Positions 16,361-25,130 of a stretch of 64,000 nucleotides of DNA are shown here, in pieces (position 1 is the first letter of the stretch; every line of letters begins with the position of its first letter). This DNA is from CAMAVH01 sp035714115 (lineage in GTDB: Bacteria > Pseudomonadota > Alphaproteobacteria > SMXQ01), in the NCBI GenBank assembly GCA_035714115.1, contig DASTMO010000075.1, positions 1-64,000 of the forward strand. Direction: 5' to 3'. Below the pieces are notes generated by a model. That model saw nothing but the letters and a program-made list of their open reading frames with translations. It had not been told where the DNA came from and searched no databases. Both the position numbers and the translations under genes were made by a program.

Positions 16361-17395
16361 TCACTCGTTCGGCAGCAGGGTGCGGGCCTTGGCCTTCACC
16401 GGCTCGGGCAGCGAATAGAGGTCTTGCACGATCTTCTGGATTTCCTCGCCGCTGATCGGATCGAACTCGAGGCTCTGCTTCTTGAGCGCGGCCTGGAATT
16501 CCGGATCCTGCATGGTCTTCGCATAGGCGGCGCGGATCGCGGCGACCCGGTCGGCCGGCACGCCCGGCCCCATGAAGGACGGATAGCCGGTCTCGGACGG
16601 CGCGCTGATCAGCTCCATCACCTGACGGTCTTCCTGGTTCTTGGCGTAGTCGAGCGCGAGCGGCACATCGGCGGGAATGTCGTGCGCTTTGCGCAGGCCG
16701 AGCTGGACGATCACCTTGACCTTGCCCGACGAGACCCAATCGACCGAGCGGCCGGCGTTCAGCGAGCCCCAGGTAGTGCCGACCTTGCCCTGCACCTCGC
16801 CGCGCTCCATGGCGAGATCGACATCGCCAACGCTCTTGTAGCCCGAGACGATCTTGAATTTGGTGCCGACGAACTGGTTGAGGATCGTCGGGAAGACGCC
16901 AGTGTCTTGCGCCAGCGTGGTCGCGCCGATGACGACTTCTTTCTTCATCGCGTCTTCCAGGGTGCGCACGTCGGTGTTGGCGGTCCAGACCGAGCCGACC
17001 GAAACGGTGCGCGCCGGGCTGCCGATCCACTGGAACTTGGTCGGCTGGAATTTTGCCTGCGGCCGGTTGAGCAGCGGCGCGAGCATGAAGCCGCGCGTGA
17101 TGAAGGCCCAGTTGAGGCCGTCCTGCGCGCCGATCTGCTCGATGTAGTTGGCCAGCACGATGCCGCCCGCACCGGGCATATTACGGACCACCAGCGTCGG
17201 ATTGCCGGGAATGTACTTGCTGATGACCTGCGAAATGTTGCGCGGATAAGCGCCAACGGCGCCGGCACTCTCGCCAGTGCCGATATACATATTGATGACC
17301 TTGCCCTTGTAAAACTCCTCGACCGATTGGGCCGAGGCGGACGCGGACACCACGGCGGCGGCAATGGCCGCAGCCGATAAAACCAGCTTCTTCAT
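16361..17395 (-). CDS. Bug/TctC-family periplasmic receptor (first of tandem pair)
   Basis: A 344-residue Bug receptor with a signal peptide (cleavage near ASASAQS) and the family segments FYKGKVINMYIG and IPGNPTLVVRNMPGAGG. The glycine loop after the first strand reads GTGESAGAVGAYPR instead of the common GGGYDxYxR, so its ligand pocket probably differs from that of the paralogue behind it. It sits 48 bp after hyuB with a GGGAG ribosome-binding site. The linkage suggests that it captures the hydantoinase-family substrate or a related acid. Confidence 0.88.
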   Translation of the reverse strand: MKKLVLSAAAIAAAVVSASASAQSVEEFYKGKVINMYIGTGESAGAVGAYPRNISQVISKYIPGNPTLVVRNMPGAGGIVLANYIEQIGAQDGLNWAFITRGFMLAPLLNRPQAKFQPTKFQWIGSPARTVSVGSVWTANTDVRTLEDAMKKEVVIGATTLAQDTGVFPTILNQFVGTKFKIVSGYKSVGDVDLAMERGEVQGKVGTTWGSLNAGRSVDWVSSGKVKVIVQLGLRKAHDIPADVPLALDYAKNQEDRQVMELISAPSETGYPSFMGPGVPADRVAAIRAAYAKTMQDPEFQAALKKQSLEFDPISGEEIQKIVQDLYSLPEPVKAKARTLLPNE

Positions 17396-17443
17396 CTGAG
17401 ACTCCCTGTAGTCAGCGTTTTTTGTCGTGACGTGTTTTATTCA

Positions 17444-19153
17444 TCAGCGGCGCGCGACGCCTTTGTCGATGGTCACCCCGTAATCGCGCGTAGCGGCGTC
17501 GGCACTAATATAACCGCGATCCAGATCGCGCTGAATGGCCGCGAGATCGCGCTCGGCAGGCGGTCCATAACCGCCGCCGCCGCCCGTCTCCAGCGTCACG
17601 CGGTCGCCCGCTTCGATCTTGAAACCCTTGGCCTTGCAGACGATCTGCGTCTCGCCGGTGGCGCGTTCGACGACGACGCGGCCCGATTGCGCCTCCTTGC
17701 CGCCCTGCGCGCCCCACGGCGGAAACTTGGTGCGGTCAAGGTTGGTCTGCATGAAGCAGCCGGCGATCATCTTGTAGACCTTGCGGAAACCGAGACCGCC
17801 GCGGAACTTGCCGGCGCCCGCCGAATCGGCGCGCAGCGAAAAGCTCTCGACCCGATAGGGCAGCAGCGATTCCTGCAGCTCGATGGGGATCAGGCGCGTA
17901 TCGCCATGCGCCATGGTGCGGAACGGCCCGGCGCCGTCATGCGTCGCGCAAGCGCCCCAGCCGCCATGGCCGCTGTCGTGGCCGTCGAAATTGCGGCCGT
18001 CGGGACGGCGGCCGTAGAGGCGAAAGCCGGAATGGGTGCCGAAATGGCCGCCGGTCACGCGCTCGGGGATCGCTTTCTCCAACGTCTTGATCACCGCGTC
18101 GATCACTGTGGGAAAGGGCATCGAATAATTGCCCATCGGCGCGGTATCTTCGGCGCTCAGGATCTTGCCCGGCGGCAGGATCAATTTCAGCGGCCTGAAC
18201 AGGCCTTCGTTGGCCGGCTCATCCGCCGCCACGAGATATTTGAAAGCGACGCGCGCCGTGGTCAGGCCGCCGCCGAAATAGCCGGAATTGACGCAGCCTT
18301 TGGCCTGCTCGGCGAGGCCGCTGTAGTCGACCGTCATCTCGTCGCCGGCAATGACCACCTTGACACGCACGGGGATCGGCGTGTCGCCCTCGCCGTCGTT
18401 GTCGAGGAAGGTCTCATGTTCGTAGGTGCCGTCCGGCAGCGCGAGGATGCGCGCGCGGGCTGCCGCCTCGGCCTGATCGAGCATGGTCGCCATGGCGGTG
18501 CGGAAGGTCGGCACGCCGTACTTCTCGGCCAATTGCACCACTTGGTCACGTCCCAAGAGACAGCCGGCCAACTGAGCGGATATGTCGCCCAAGAGCTCGA
18601 TCGGCATGCGCGTGTTGGTTTCGATGATGCGCATGACTTCTTCGATCGGCTCGCCCTTCGACCAGATCTTCACCGAGCGCAGCTGCAGCCCTTCCATGAA
18701 GATGTCGGTCGAGCGCGGCGCCGAGCCGCCGATGTCAATCCAATGCACGTTGATCGCGAAGAAGCCGATCAATTCACCTTCTGGCGTCCGGATCGGCGTG
18801 TACATGACCGTGTTGTTGAGATGCTGGCCCTGCACGGCGGCATGGTTGCAGACCGCGACGTCGCCATGGAAGAAGCGGTCCTTGCCGTAGGTCTTCAAAC
18901 CATCACGCACCGCAGTGCCGACCGAATCGGCGACGAAGGGCGGCATGCCGCCGGTGCATTGCGCGACCAGCTGACCATCGGCGTCGGTGATGCCGACGGC
19001 GAAGTCCTTGTACTCGTAGATATAAGGGCTGAAGGCCGTGCGCGTGATGTTGGCGTCGATCTGGTTGGAGATCGAGATCAAGCCGTGGCGGATCACTTCG
19101 AGGGTGATCGGATCGAGCTTGTCGGCAAGTTGCGGTTTGGCGAGCTGGTTCAT
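17444..19153 (-). CDS. hyuB: Hydantoinase B/oxoprolinase family subunit
   Basis: A 569-residue HyuB-type subunit. It begins with LDPITLEVIRHGLISISNQ, contains AVCNHAAVQGQHLNNTVM (positions of family metal ligands) and the C-terminal glycine-rich TLETGGGGGYGPPAERD. Together with HyuA it should catalyse ATP-dependent opening of a cyclic amide or imide, or a related carboxylase reaction. N-methylhydantoinase, 5-oxoprolinase and acetophenone carboxylase all share this fold. The start ATG at 19153 lies 5 bp after the hyuA stop; an in-frame TTG further upstream overlaps hyuA. Confidence 0.88.
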   Translation of the reverse strand: MNQLAKPQLADKLDPITLEVIRHGLISISNQIDANITRTAFSPYIYEYKDFAVGITDADGQLVAQCTGGMPPFVADSVGTAVRDGLKTYGKDRFFHGDVAVCNHAAVQGQHLNNTVMYTPIRTPEGELIGFFAINVHWIDIGGSAPRSTDIFMEGLQLRSVKIWSKGEPIEEVMRIIETNTRMPIELLGDISAQLAGCLLGRDQVVQLAEKYGVPTFRTAMATMLDQAEAAARARILALPDGTYEHETFLDNDGEGDTPIPVRVKVVIAGDEMTVDYSGLAEQAKGCVNSGYFGGGLTTARVAFKYLVAADEPANEGLFRPLKLILPPGKILSAEDTAPMGNYSMPFPTVIDAVIKTLEKAIPERVTGGHFGTHSGFRLYGRRPDGRNFDGHDSGHGGWGACATHDGAGPFRTMAHGDTRLIPIELQESLLPYRVESFSLRADSAGAGKFRGGLGFRKVYKMIAGCFMQTNLDRTKFPPWGAQGGKEAQSGRVVVERATGETQIVCKAKGFKIEAGDRVTLETGGGGGYGPPAERDLAAIQRDLDRGYISADAATRDYGVTIDKGVARR

Positions 19154-19158
19154 GTCGA

Positions 19159-21204
19159 TCACTTTCCGCAAAAAATGCGGATCTCCTTGAGCGGGCCAAT
19201 CTCAAAACTGTCGGTCGGGCCGACGATGGTGGTCGAGCCGTATTCCTCTAACACCGCCGGGCCTTCGCCTTTGAAGCCGATGGGCAGCGCGTAGCGGTCG
19301 AACACCTTGGCACTGACCATCTTGCCGATGCTGCTGAACCAGACTTGGCGTTCGCCGCCGGCGCTGGCGCCGGCCGAGACGTCCGGCAGCTTGGCCAGAT
19401 CGGGCCGACGCTGGCGCGCGAAAGCGGAGAGATGCAGCGCCTGAAATTCCGCGCCGGCCTTGGCGTCGGCGTGGCCGTAACGGCGCTTGTAGTCGCGCTC
19501 GAAGCCGGCGCGCACCTCGGCAACGCTGGAAAGGCCGCTGACCGGCACCTTGATGTTGTGACGCTGCCCGACATAGCGCATCTCGGCGAAGCGCTCGAAG
19601 AAGATATCGGTCGCGCCGAACTCGCGGCCGAGGGCCGCGGCGGCTTCCTTTTCCATCTCGGCGAATATCTTCTCGGCTGAACCGACCGAATCGCCGTCCA
19701 TCAGGCCGGTGAAGGTCTTGGCGAGATCGAGACGCGCGTCGGCCAGCAGCATACCGACAGCGGAGAAATTGCCCGGCGCCGGCGGGATCACGACGGTGGG
19801 GATCGACAGTTCGTGCGCCAGCGCCGCCGAATGGAGCGGCCCGCCGCCGCCGTAGGCGAAGAGCACGAAGTCGCGCGGATCAAGGCCGTGCTGAACCGAG
19901 ACCTGACGGATCGCGCCAGCCATGATGACGGTGGAGATGGCGAGGATGCCGTCGGCCGCGCGCGTCGCGCCGTCCACGCCGGCGTAGCCCAAAGGCTCGG
20001 CGATCTTGCGGATCGCGTTGAGCGCGCCTTCGGTATCGAGCGACAGCTCGCCGCCGAGGAATTTTGCAGGGTTAAGCCGGCCCAGCACCAGATTGGCGTC
20101 GGTGATGGTCGGCTCGGTGCCGCCGCGCCGATAGCAGACCGGACCCGGCGTCGAGCCGGCGCTTTGCGGCCCGACATGCAGGCGGCTTTGCGAATCGAGC
20201 CAGGCGATGGAGCCGCCCCCAGCGCCGACCTCGACGATGTCGATGACCGGAGACTTGATCGGGAAGCCCTTCACGTAGCCGTTGGCGTAATAGACCGAAT
20301 CGACCGAGAAGCGGCCGTTCTCCACCAAGGCGCATTTGGCGGTGGTGCCGCCCATGTCGAAGGCGATGATGTTCTTGAATCCGAGTGCCTCGCCATAGGC
20401 GCCGGCGCCGATACAGCCGCCGATCGGGCCGGATTCGACCAATGCGACCGGGGTGCGGCAGGTGCGGTCGACCGACAGCAGGCCGCCGTTCGAGCCCATC
20501 ATGAACAGCGAGCCTTCGAAGCCCTTGCCGCGCAGATCGGCGTCGAGGCTGCGGATGTAGCTGTTCACCTGCGGCCCGACATAGGCGTTGGCGGCGACGG
20601 TCGAGGTGCGCTCGTACTCGTACCACTCGCGCGTCAGTTCGGTCGAATGGGTGACATAGACGCCGGGCAGCAGTTCCTTCAGCCGCGCGGCGGCCTGCTC
20701 CTCATGCGCCGGATTGGCGTAGGAGTTCATGAAAAAAACGGCGACCGATTCGACCTTCTCGCGCTTGATCGTCTCAGCCAGCGCATCCAGCGCCTTGATG
20801 TCGAGCGGCGTCACGGTATTGCCTTGGCTGTCCATGCGCTCGGCCACTTCAAAGCGACGCTCGCGCGGAATGAGCGGCTCATCGCGCTGATAGTGCAGAT
20901 CGAACGGATCGGGGCGATTGCCGCGCGCGATCTCGAGAACATCGCGGAAACCCTGCGTCGTCACCAGCGCAGCCTTGGCGCCCTTGCGCTGAATGTACGC
21001 GTTGATGACCAGCGTGGTGCCGTGATTGAGAAAGGTTGCCTGCTCTGGCGTCAGCTTCGCTTTGTCGAAGCAGTCGAGGATGCCTTTGACGAAATCGTCA
21101 TAGGTCGTCGGGCTTTTGGTGTAGGTGACTTTGCCCGCCTCGTGATCGTAAGCGACGAGATCGGTAAACGTGCCGCCGATATCGACGGCCACGACGTAGG
21201 ACAT
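19159..21204 (-). CDS. hyuA: Hydantoinase A/oxoprolinase family subunit
   Basis: A 681-residue HyuA-type ATPase subunit of the acetate/sugar kinase fold. The N-terminal phosphate-binding motif is DIGGTFTDLV; a second, FDMGGTTAKCALV, lies mid-protein, and FAYGGGGPLHSAALA follows later. It activates the substrate by phosphorylation for the HyuB subunit. The length is normal for the family. It follows the winged-helix regulator by about 100 bp, a gap that holds a 12-bp palindrome. The substrate is not predictable; the two Bug receptors downstream suggest an imported acid or cyclic amide. Confidence 0.9.
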   Translation of the reverse strand: MSYVVAVDIGGTFTDLVAYDHEAGKVTYTKSPTTYDDFVKGILDCFDKAKLTPEQATFLNHGTTLVINAYIQRKGAKAALVTTQGFRDVLEIARGNRPDPFDLHYQRDEPLIPRERRFEVAERMDSQGNTVTPLDIKALDALAETIKREKVESVAVFFMNSYANPAHEEQAAARLKELLPGVYVTHSTELTREWYEYERTSTVAANAYVGPQVNSYIRSLDADLRGKGFEGSLFMMGSNGGLLSVDRTCRTPVALVESGPIGGCIGAGAYGEALGFKNIIAFDMGGTTAKCALVENGRFSVDSVYYANGYVKGFPIKSPVIDIVEVGAGGGSIAWLDSQSRLHVGPQSAGSTPGPVCYRRGGTEPTITDANLVLGRLNPAKFLGGELSLDTEGALNAIRKIAEPLGYAGVDGATRAADGILAISTVIMAGAIRQVSVQHGLDPRDFVLFAYGGGGPLHSAALAHELSIPTVVIPPAPGNFSAVGMLLADARLDLAKTFTGLMDGDSVGSAEKIFAEMEKEAAAALGREFGATDIFFERFAEMRYVGQRHNIKVPVSGLSSVAEVRAGFERDYKRRYGHADAKAGAEFQALHLSAFARQRRPDLAKLPDVSAGASAGGERQVWFSSIGKMVSAKVFDRYALPIGFKGEGPAVLEEYGSTTIVGPTDSFEIGPLKEIRIFCGK

Positions 21205-21288
21205 ACTGCGCTCCCTGGCGAATGACGGTGCCCTTGCCGCGCGAAACGTCGCCGCGAATGGGCTTTTTCTGTCGCCATTATCGGAGCG

Positions 21289-21300
21289 CGGAGCACTCCG
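21289..21300. promoter_or_regulatory. Palindrome CGGAG-CA-CTCCG upstream of hyuA
   Basis: A 12-bp palindrome about 85 bp before the hyuA start. It is flanked by a second CGGAG copy (21282-21286) and by A/T tracts. It could be the operator of the winged-helix protein encoded directly upstream. Confidence 0.3.
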
Positions 21301-21308
21301 AAAAAAGA

Positions 21309-21749
21309 CTATTTTTTAGGCCTATTTTTTAAGGCGACCTTCTTCCTGGCCGCCAATTTGGCGCGCGCCGGCCGCTTTGCCGGCACCAGGCCGAGCCGCT
21401 CCGGCAGACTGAGGTAGCCGTCGACCATAGACTCATATTCGGCGATGCATTGGCGCGACGGCTCTACAAGTTTCTTGCGCCCATCCTCCGGCGCGGCGAC
21501 GAAGCGCACATAGCCGCGCGTCACCGCCGTTTGCAGGATGCGCCGCGCCGTCTCCTTGGAGCAGCGCACCTCCGCGATGCACTCTTTGACGGTCGGCAGC
21601 TTCCGCTCGTAATAGCCGTACATGACGACCGACCAGATCACCGTGTGATCGCGCGTCAGTCGGAAATAGCGCACGCTCTTGCCGCGGGTCGATCGGTGTG
21701 TGCCGATGCGCCATTGCGCGAAGGCTTGATAAGCATTGGGGGAAGGCAT
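21309..21749 (-). CDS. Winged helix-turn-helix protein, putative operon regulator
   Basis: A 146-residue small basic protein. The central region (TVKECIAEVRCSKETARRILQTAVTRGYV, shown here only as its pattern of helix-turn-helix followed by a wing) resembles MarR- or GntR-like DNA-binding domains. The tail from about residue 124 is rich in Lys, Arg and Ala (AKLAARKKVALKNRPKK). No effector domain is recognisable. It lies upstream of hyuA on the same strand and is the probable local regulator of the hyu-bug operon. Family assignment is tentative. Confidence 0.65.
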   Translation of the reverse strand: MPSPNAYQAFAQWRIGTHRSTRGKSVRYFRLTRDHTVIWSVVMYGYYERKLPTVKECIAEVRCSKETARRILQTAVTRGYVRFVAAPEDGRKKLVEPSRQCIAEYESMVDGYLSLPERLGLVPAKRPARAKLAARKKVALKNRPKK

Positions 21750-21856
21750 GGTGCATCTTACGCTACTGCGCCGCGCGGCACACGAGCATCAAAAAGGCCC
21801 GACCCGCAATAGAGCCAGCTCGCGGTATCCACTTATAGATATTTGAATTGCTTGAA

Positions 21857-23722
21857 TTAATTCAGAGATCGAGGCGCTGCAGAGACGGCACGAAGACCCA
21901 CCTGATCGATATGACGCACAAGCCGCTCAACTTCACTGAGCAGTTGCTGCTCGGTAAACGGCTTCGTCAGAACGCCTATCTGCTCATAAGAGGATGGCAA
22001 ATTTGCCCGTCCGTAGCCACTGACGAAAATAAACGGCACCTTCGCCCGCGTCAGCGCGGCAGCGACTTCGGTCACCGGCTTGCCGTGCAGATTACCGTCC
22101 AGCAAAGCGACATCGAACTCGCGGGCCTCAATCATCTGAAGCGCCTGTTCGACCGTGCCGGCGGGACCGACGGCGGTGATTCCCGCATCCTCCAGCATTG
22201 CCTCGATTTCCAAAGCGATCATCGTTTCATCCTCGACGATGAGGACGCGGCACCCACGCAGCTTGCTTTCAGGCTGAGTGATTTCTGATAGCTGGGCGCT
22301 TTGCGGCTCTGGCGCTGGCTGTTTCGACGGTGCCGCGGCGAGCGGCAGCGGCATGATCAGGTCCCAAGCAATGCCGTCGGCACGATAATCCGCATGAGCC
22401 GCGCCACCCTCGGCTTTGGCGCTTTGCTCAATTAAAGTCGTCCCGAATCCGCGGCGCTTCGGCGCCTTCACGCGAGGGCCACCCTTCTCCAGCCAATTGA
22501 GGTGGAGCTGTTCATTCTGAATGCGCCACATCAAAGCCACGGTGCCGTCGGGCGTGGAAAGCGCCCCATACTTAAGCGCATTCGTGCATAGTTCGTGCAG
22601 AATGAGCGCGAGGTGCAAGGCGGTTTCGGGAGCCAGCCACACTTCGGGCCCAACGGCCTCGAAACGCGCAGCATCCACCGCGCCAAGTCTAAACTGATCT
22701 GCAATCAGGTCGCTCAAAGAAGCGCCCTGCCAGGTGGCCTCGCTCAAGAGCGAGTGCGCGCGAGCGAGCGACTGAATTCTTCCAGTAAAGTTGCGGGTGA
22801 AGACTCCTGGGTCCGGAGCGTGACGCAGCGTTTGCGAGGCAATGGCCTGCACCGTCGCCAGCGTGTTTTTGACCCGATGGTTCAGCTCGCCGATCAATAG
22901 CAGCTGCGTTTCCTCAGATCGCCGGCGCTCGCTCACATCCAAAATTTGCGCATTGATCGATACGGAACTGCTGATCGGATCGACCAGGACCGAATAGTAC
23001 CATTCGCACTCGACTGCAGAGCCATCCGCCCGCTTGTTGCGGCAAAGGCGCATATCACGCTCATCGATAAGCGAAGGCTCGGTGACGATATCGCGAAGAT
23101 AAGCAGCATCTCCAACGTCGATCCAATCGCATTCCGCCAGAGACTTTCCAACCATCTCATCGGCGCTCCAGCCAAAGAGACGGCTAGCCCCGGATGACCA
23201 ATGGAGAATATTGAGGGCCGCATCGAATTCCACGACCCCGAGCGGCGAATTGTCGCGATGGGCTTCGAGACGGCGAAGCGCGCTCGCCAGACTCGAAGAG
23301 TTCATGCGCAGTTCATCGCGTTGCGCGGCGAGCTCTTGGCGCTGACTTGCAAGCTCGAAAAACACATCCGCCTTGTTGCGTAGAATGAGCGGCTCGATGG
23401 GCTTTTGAATGAAGTCGACCGCGCCGGCCTCATAACCTCTGAAGCGGCGCTGATTATCCGCGATGCCGGCCGTCACAAAAATAATGGGAATGCTTCTGGT
23501 GCGCTCATTGCCGCGCATCAACTCTGCGAGTTCAAAACCGTCCAGGCCGGGCATTTGCACGTCGATCAGAGCCAATGCCACTTCGTGCTTCAAGAGAAGC
23601 TCGAGTGCTTCGTCTCCGGAGCGCGCTTTTAGAAGGAGAATATTATCGCGGCGGAGCAGCGCCTCGAGCGACAGAAGATTCTCTTCCAGATCGTCGACCA
23701 GCAGGAACGATACAGCCCTCAT
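21857..23722 (-). CDS. HWE-family sensor histidine kinase with N- and C-terminal receiver domains
   Basis: A 621-residue hybrid. A receiver domain (about 1-120, phospho-acceptor in ALIDVQMPG) is followed by a short coiled coil, a PAS domain (about 150-270), and an HWE/HisKA_2 kinase with the histidine in GELNHRVKNTLA and ATPase motif HELCTNALKYGA. A second receiver (about 500-615; RVLIVEDETMIALEIEAML, acceptor in VALLDGNLHG) ends the protein. There is no membrane segment, so it is cytosolic. HWE kinases in Rhizobiales often act in general stress or light signalling. The start ATG at 23722 overlaps the cheB stop (ATGA). It is the last gene of a four-gene signalling operon. Confidence 0.87.
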   Translation of the reverse strand: MRAVSFLLVDDLEENLLSLEALLRRDNILLLKARSGDEALELLLKHEVALALIDVQMPGLDGFELAELMRGNERTRSIPIIFVTAGIADNQRRFRGYEAGAVDFIQKPIEPLILRNKADVFFELASQRQELAAQRDELRMNSSSLASALRRLEAHRDNSPLGVVEFDAALNILHWSSGASRLFGWSADEMVGKSLAECDWIDVGDAAYLRDIVTEPSLIDERDMRLCRNKRADGSAVECEWYYSVLVDPISSSVSINAQILDVSERRRSEETQLLLIGELNHRVKNTLATVQAIASQTLRHAPDPGVFTRNFTGRIQSLARAHSLLSEATWQGASLSDLIADQFRLGAVDAARFEAVGPEVWLAPETALHLALILHELCTNALKYGALSTPDGTVALMWRIQNEQLHLNWLEKGGPRVKAPKRRGFGTTLIEQSAKAEGGAAHADYRADGIAWDLIMPLPLAAAPSKQPAPEPQSAQLSEITQPESKLRGCRVLIVEDETMIALEIEAMLEDAGITAVGPAGTVEQALQMIEAREFDVALLDGNLHGKPVTEVAAALTRAKVPFIFVSGYGRANLPSSYEQIGVLTKPFTEQQLLSEVERLVRHIDQVGLRAVSAAPRSLN

Positions 23723-24294
23723 CTCGCCGTACCCTCCCGAAGGTAATCCGCAATCTCGCTCAGCGACATCACGGCAGCTCCCGGGCATAGCGCGATCGCC
23801 GCCTCCGGCATGGCCGAGGAAAAGGCCTTAAGCGGATCTTGCACCAGAACCACGCCGCCCGCGTCCGTGATCGCGCGCGCGCCCTGGGCACCGTCCTGAT
23901 TGGCCCCAGTCAGAATCACCCCGATTAACCCAGGGCCGTAAACATCCGCCGCGCTTTCGAACAGCACGTCTATCGACGGCCGAGAGAAAAGCACCGGCTC
24001 ATCGCTCGAAAGCGAAAGGCTTTCTTCGCTCTCGACGAGCACGTGATAATCGGGAGGGGCAAAATATATTGTGCCGGGCTCGATAGGCTCTTTGTCTTCG
24101 ATCTCACGAACGTCGACTTGGCATTTCGCCTGAAAGAGTTCCGCCAGCACGCTGCGTTTGTCCGGCGGGACATGGACGACCACAAACACCGGCAATTTGA
24201 AGTTCGCCGGTAAAGTTGTTAGCACGGCCGACAAGGCTTCGAGAGCGCCGGCAGATGCGCCAATGACGATCGCTTTGGCTTGAGACGCCGTCAT
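23719..24294 (-). CDS. cheB: CheB-type protein-glutamate methylesterase domain, stand-alone
   Basis: A 191-residue CheB methylesterase domain without the usual receiver domain. The catalytic triad is visible: S14 in IGASAGALEAL, H41 in VVVHVPP, and the aspartate in GVILTGANQDGA. In classical chemotaxis CheB removes methyl groups from receptors. Here no receptor, CheA or CheW gene is present, and the domain is linked to kinases. The start ATG at 24294 overlaps the cheR stop by 4 bp, and its own stop overlaps the next kinase. The frame remains open upstream, but that stretch lies inside cheR. Confidence 0.88.
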   Translation of the reverse strand: MTASQAKAIVIGASAGALEALSAVLTTLPANFKLPVFVVVHVPPDKRSVLAELFQAKCQVDVREIEDKEPIEPGTIYFAPPDYHVLVESEESLSLSSDEPVLFSRPSIDVLFESAADVYGPGLIGVILTGANQDGAQGARAITDAGGVVLVQDPLKAFSSAMPEAAIALCPGAAVMSLSEIADYLREGTAR

Positions 24295-25130
24295 ATGGCG
24301 CGCCTCTGATAAATTTTTTCGTCGCGGTCGAAATCCGCAAAGAAATTTGCATGACGAGAAAAGCGCAGGCTTTCCTTTGCGCCGAGCCCCAAGAACCCCT
24401 TTCGCGACAGCGAATCCTTGAATAAGCCGAGCGCCCGATCCTGCAAGCCGCGGTCGAAATAGATCAAAACGTTGCGGCACGAAACAAACTGCATCTCCGC
24501 GAAAACGGCGTCGGTCACCAGACTATGGTCAGAGAACACGACGTTGCGCCGCAGGCTCTTATCGAAGGCCGCGCGCCCATATGCGGCTTGGTAATAGTCC
24601 GACAAAGAGGATTTACCGCCGGATTTGCGGTGGTTTTCGGTGAACAGCTGCATGCGTTCCAGAGCGAAAATCCCGGATTCCGCAGCGTGAAGAGCATCCT
24701 GATTGATGTCGGTCGCATAGAAAATCGTGCGCTCCTCGATGCCCTCCTCGCGAAAGAGAATGACCATCGAATATAACTCTTCGCCGCCGCTGCAGCCGGC
24801 AATCCAGACTTTGAGCGACGGGTAAGTCCGCAAATGCGGCACCAGCTTTTCACGAATGACGCGAAAGTAGCCAGGATCGCGGAACATCTCGCTGACCTGA
24901 ACCGTCAGATAGCCCAACAGCCGTGGCAGCATGGAAGGCTCATGTAGCAGACGGTCCTGCAAGGCGGAGATCGTCGCAAAACCCAACTGATCGCGCGCCT
25001 GACGAAGACGGCGCTTGATGGACGCCATCGCGTAATTGCGAAAATCGTAATGATATTTCAGGTACAGCGCCTCCAAGAGGAGCCGTATTTCGATATCTTC
25101 GATTTTCTCCGGCGCCGCATCGTCCGTCAT
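24291..25130 (-). CDS. cheR: CheR-type protein-glutamate methyltransferase
   Basis: A 279-residue CheR. An N-terminal helical domain contains YHYDFRNYAMASIKRRL. The SAM-binding domain has WIAGCSGGEELYSM, where a serine replaces the alanine of the usual CSTGEEPYS-type motif, followed by YATDINQDAL and CRNVLIYFD. It would transfer a methyl group from SAM to glutamate on a partner protein. With CheB and two kinases in one operon, it looks like a split version of the CheB-CheR-PAS-kinase fusions common in Rhizobiales. Both ends overlap neighbours by 4 bp. Confidence 0.88.
   Translation of the reverse strand: MTDDAAPEKIEDIEIRLLLEALYLKYHYDFRNYAMASIKRRLRQARDQLGFATISALQDRLLHEPSMLPRLLGYLTVQVSEMFRDPGYFRVIREKLVPHLRTYPSLKVWIAGCSGGEELYSMVILFREEGIEERTIFYATDINQDALHAAESGIFALERMQLFTENHRKSGGKSSLSDYYQAAYGRAAFDKSLRRNVVFSDHSLVTDAVFAEMQFVSCRNVLIYFDRGLQDRALGLFKDSLSRKGFLGLGAKESLRFSRHANFFADFDRDEKIYQRRAI

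Noticed and set aside
17432..19294. 620-codon open frame on the plus strand
   Set aside because: It is antisense to hyuB, whose conserved motifs are on the other strand.
23719..25130. CheB and CheR as part of a chemotaxis operon
   Set aside because: No chemoreceptor, CheA, CheW or CheY gene is nearby, and CheB lacks its receiver domain. A kinase-linked signalling role fits better.
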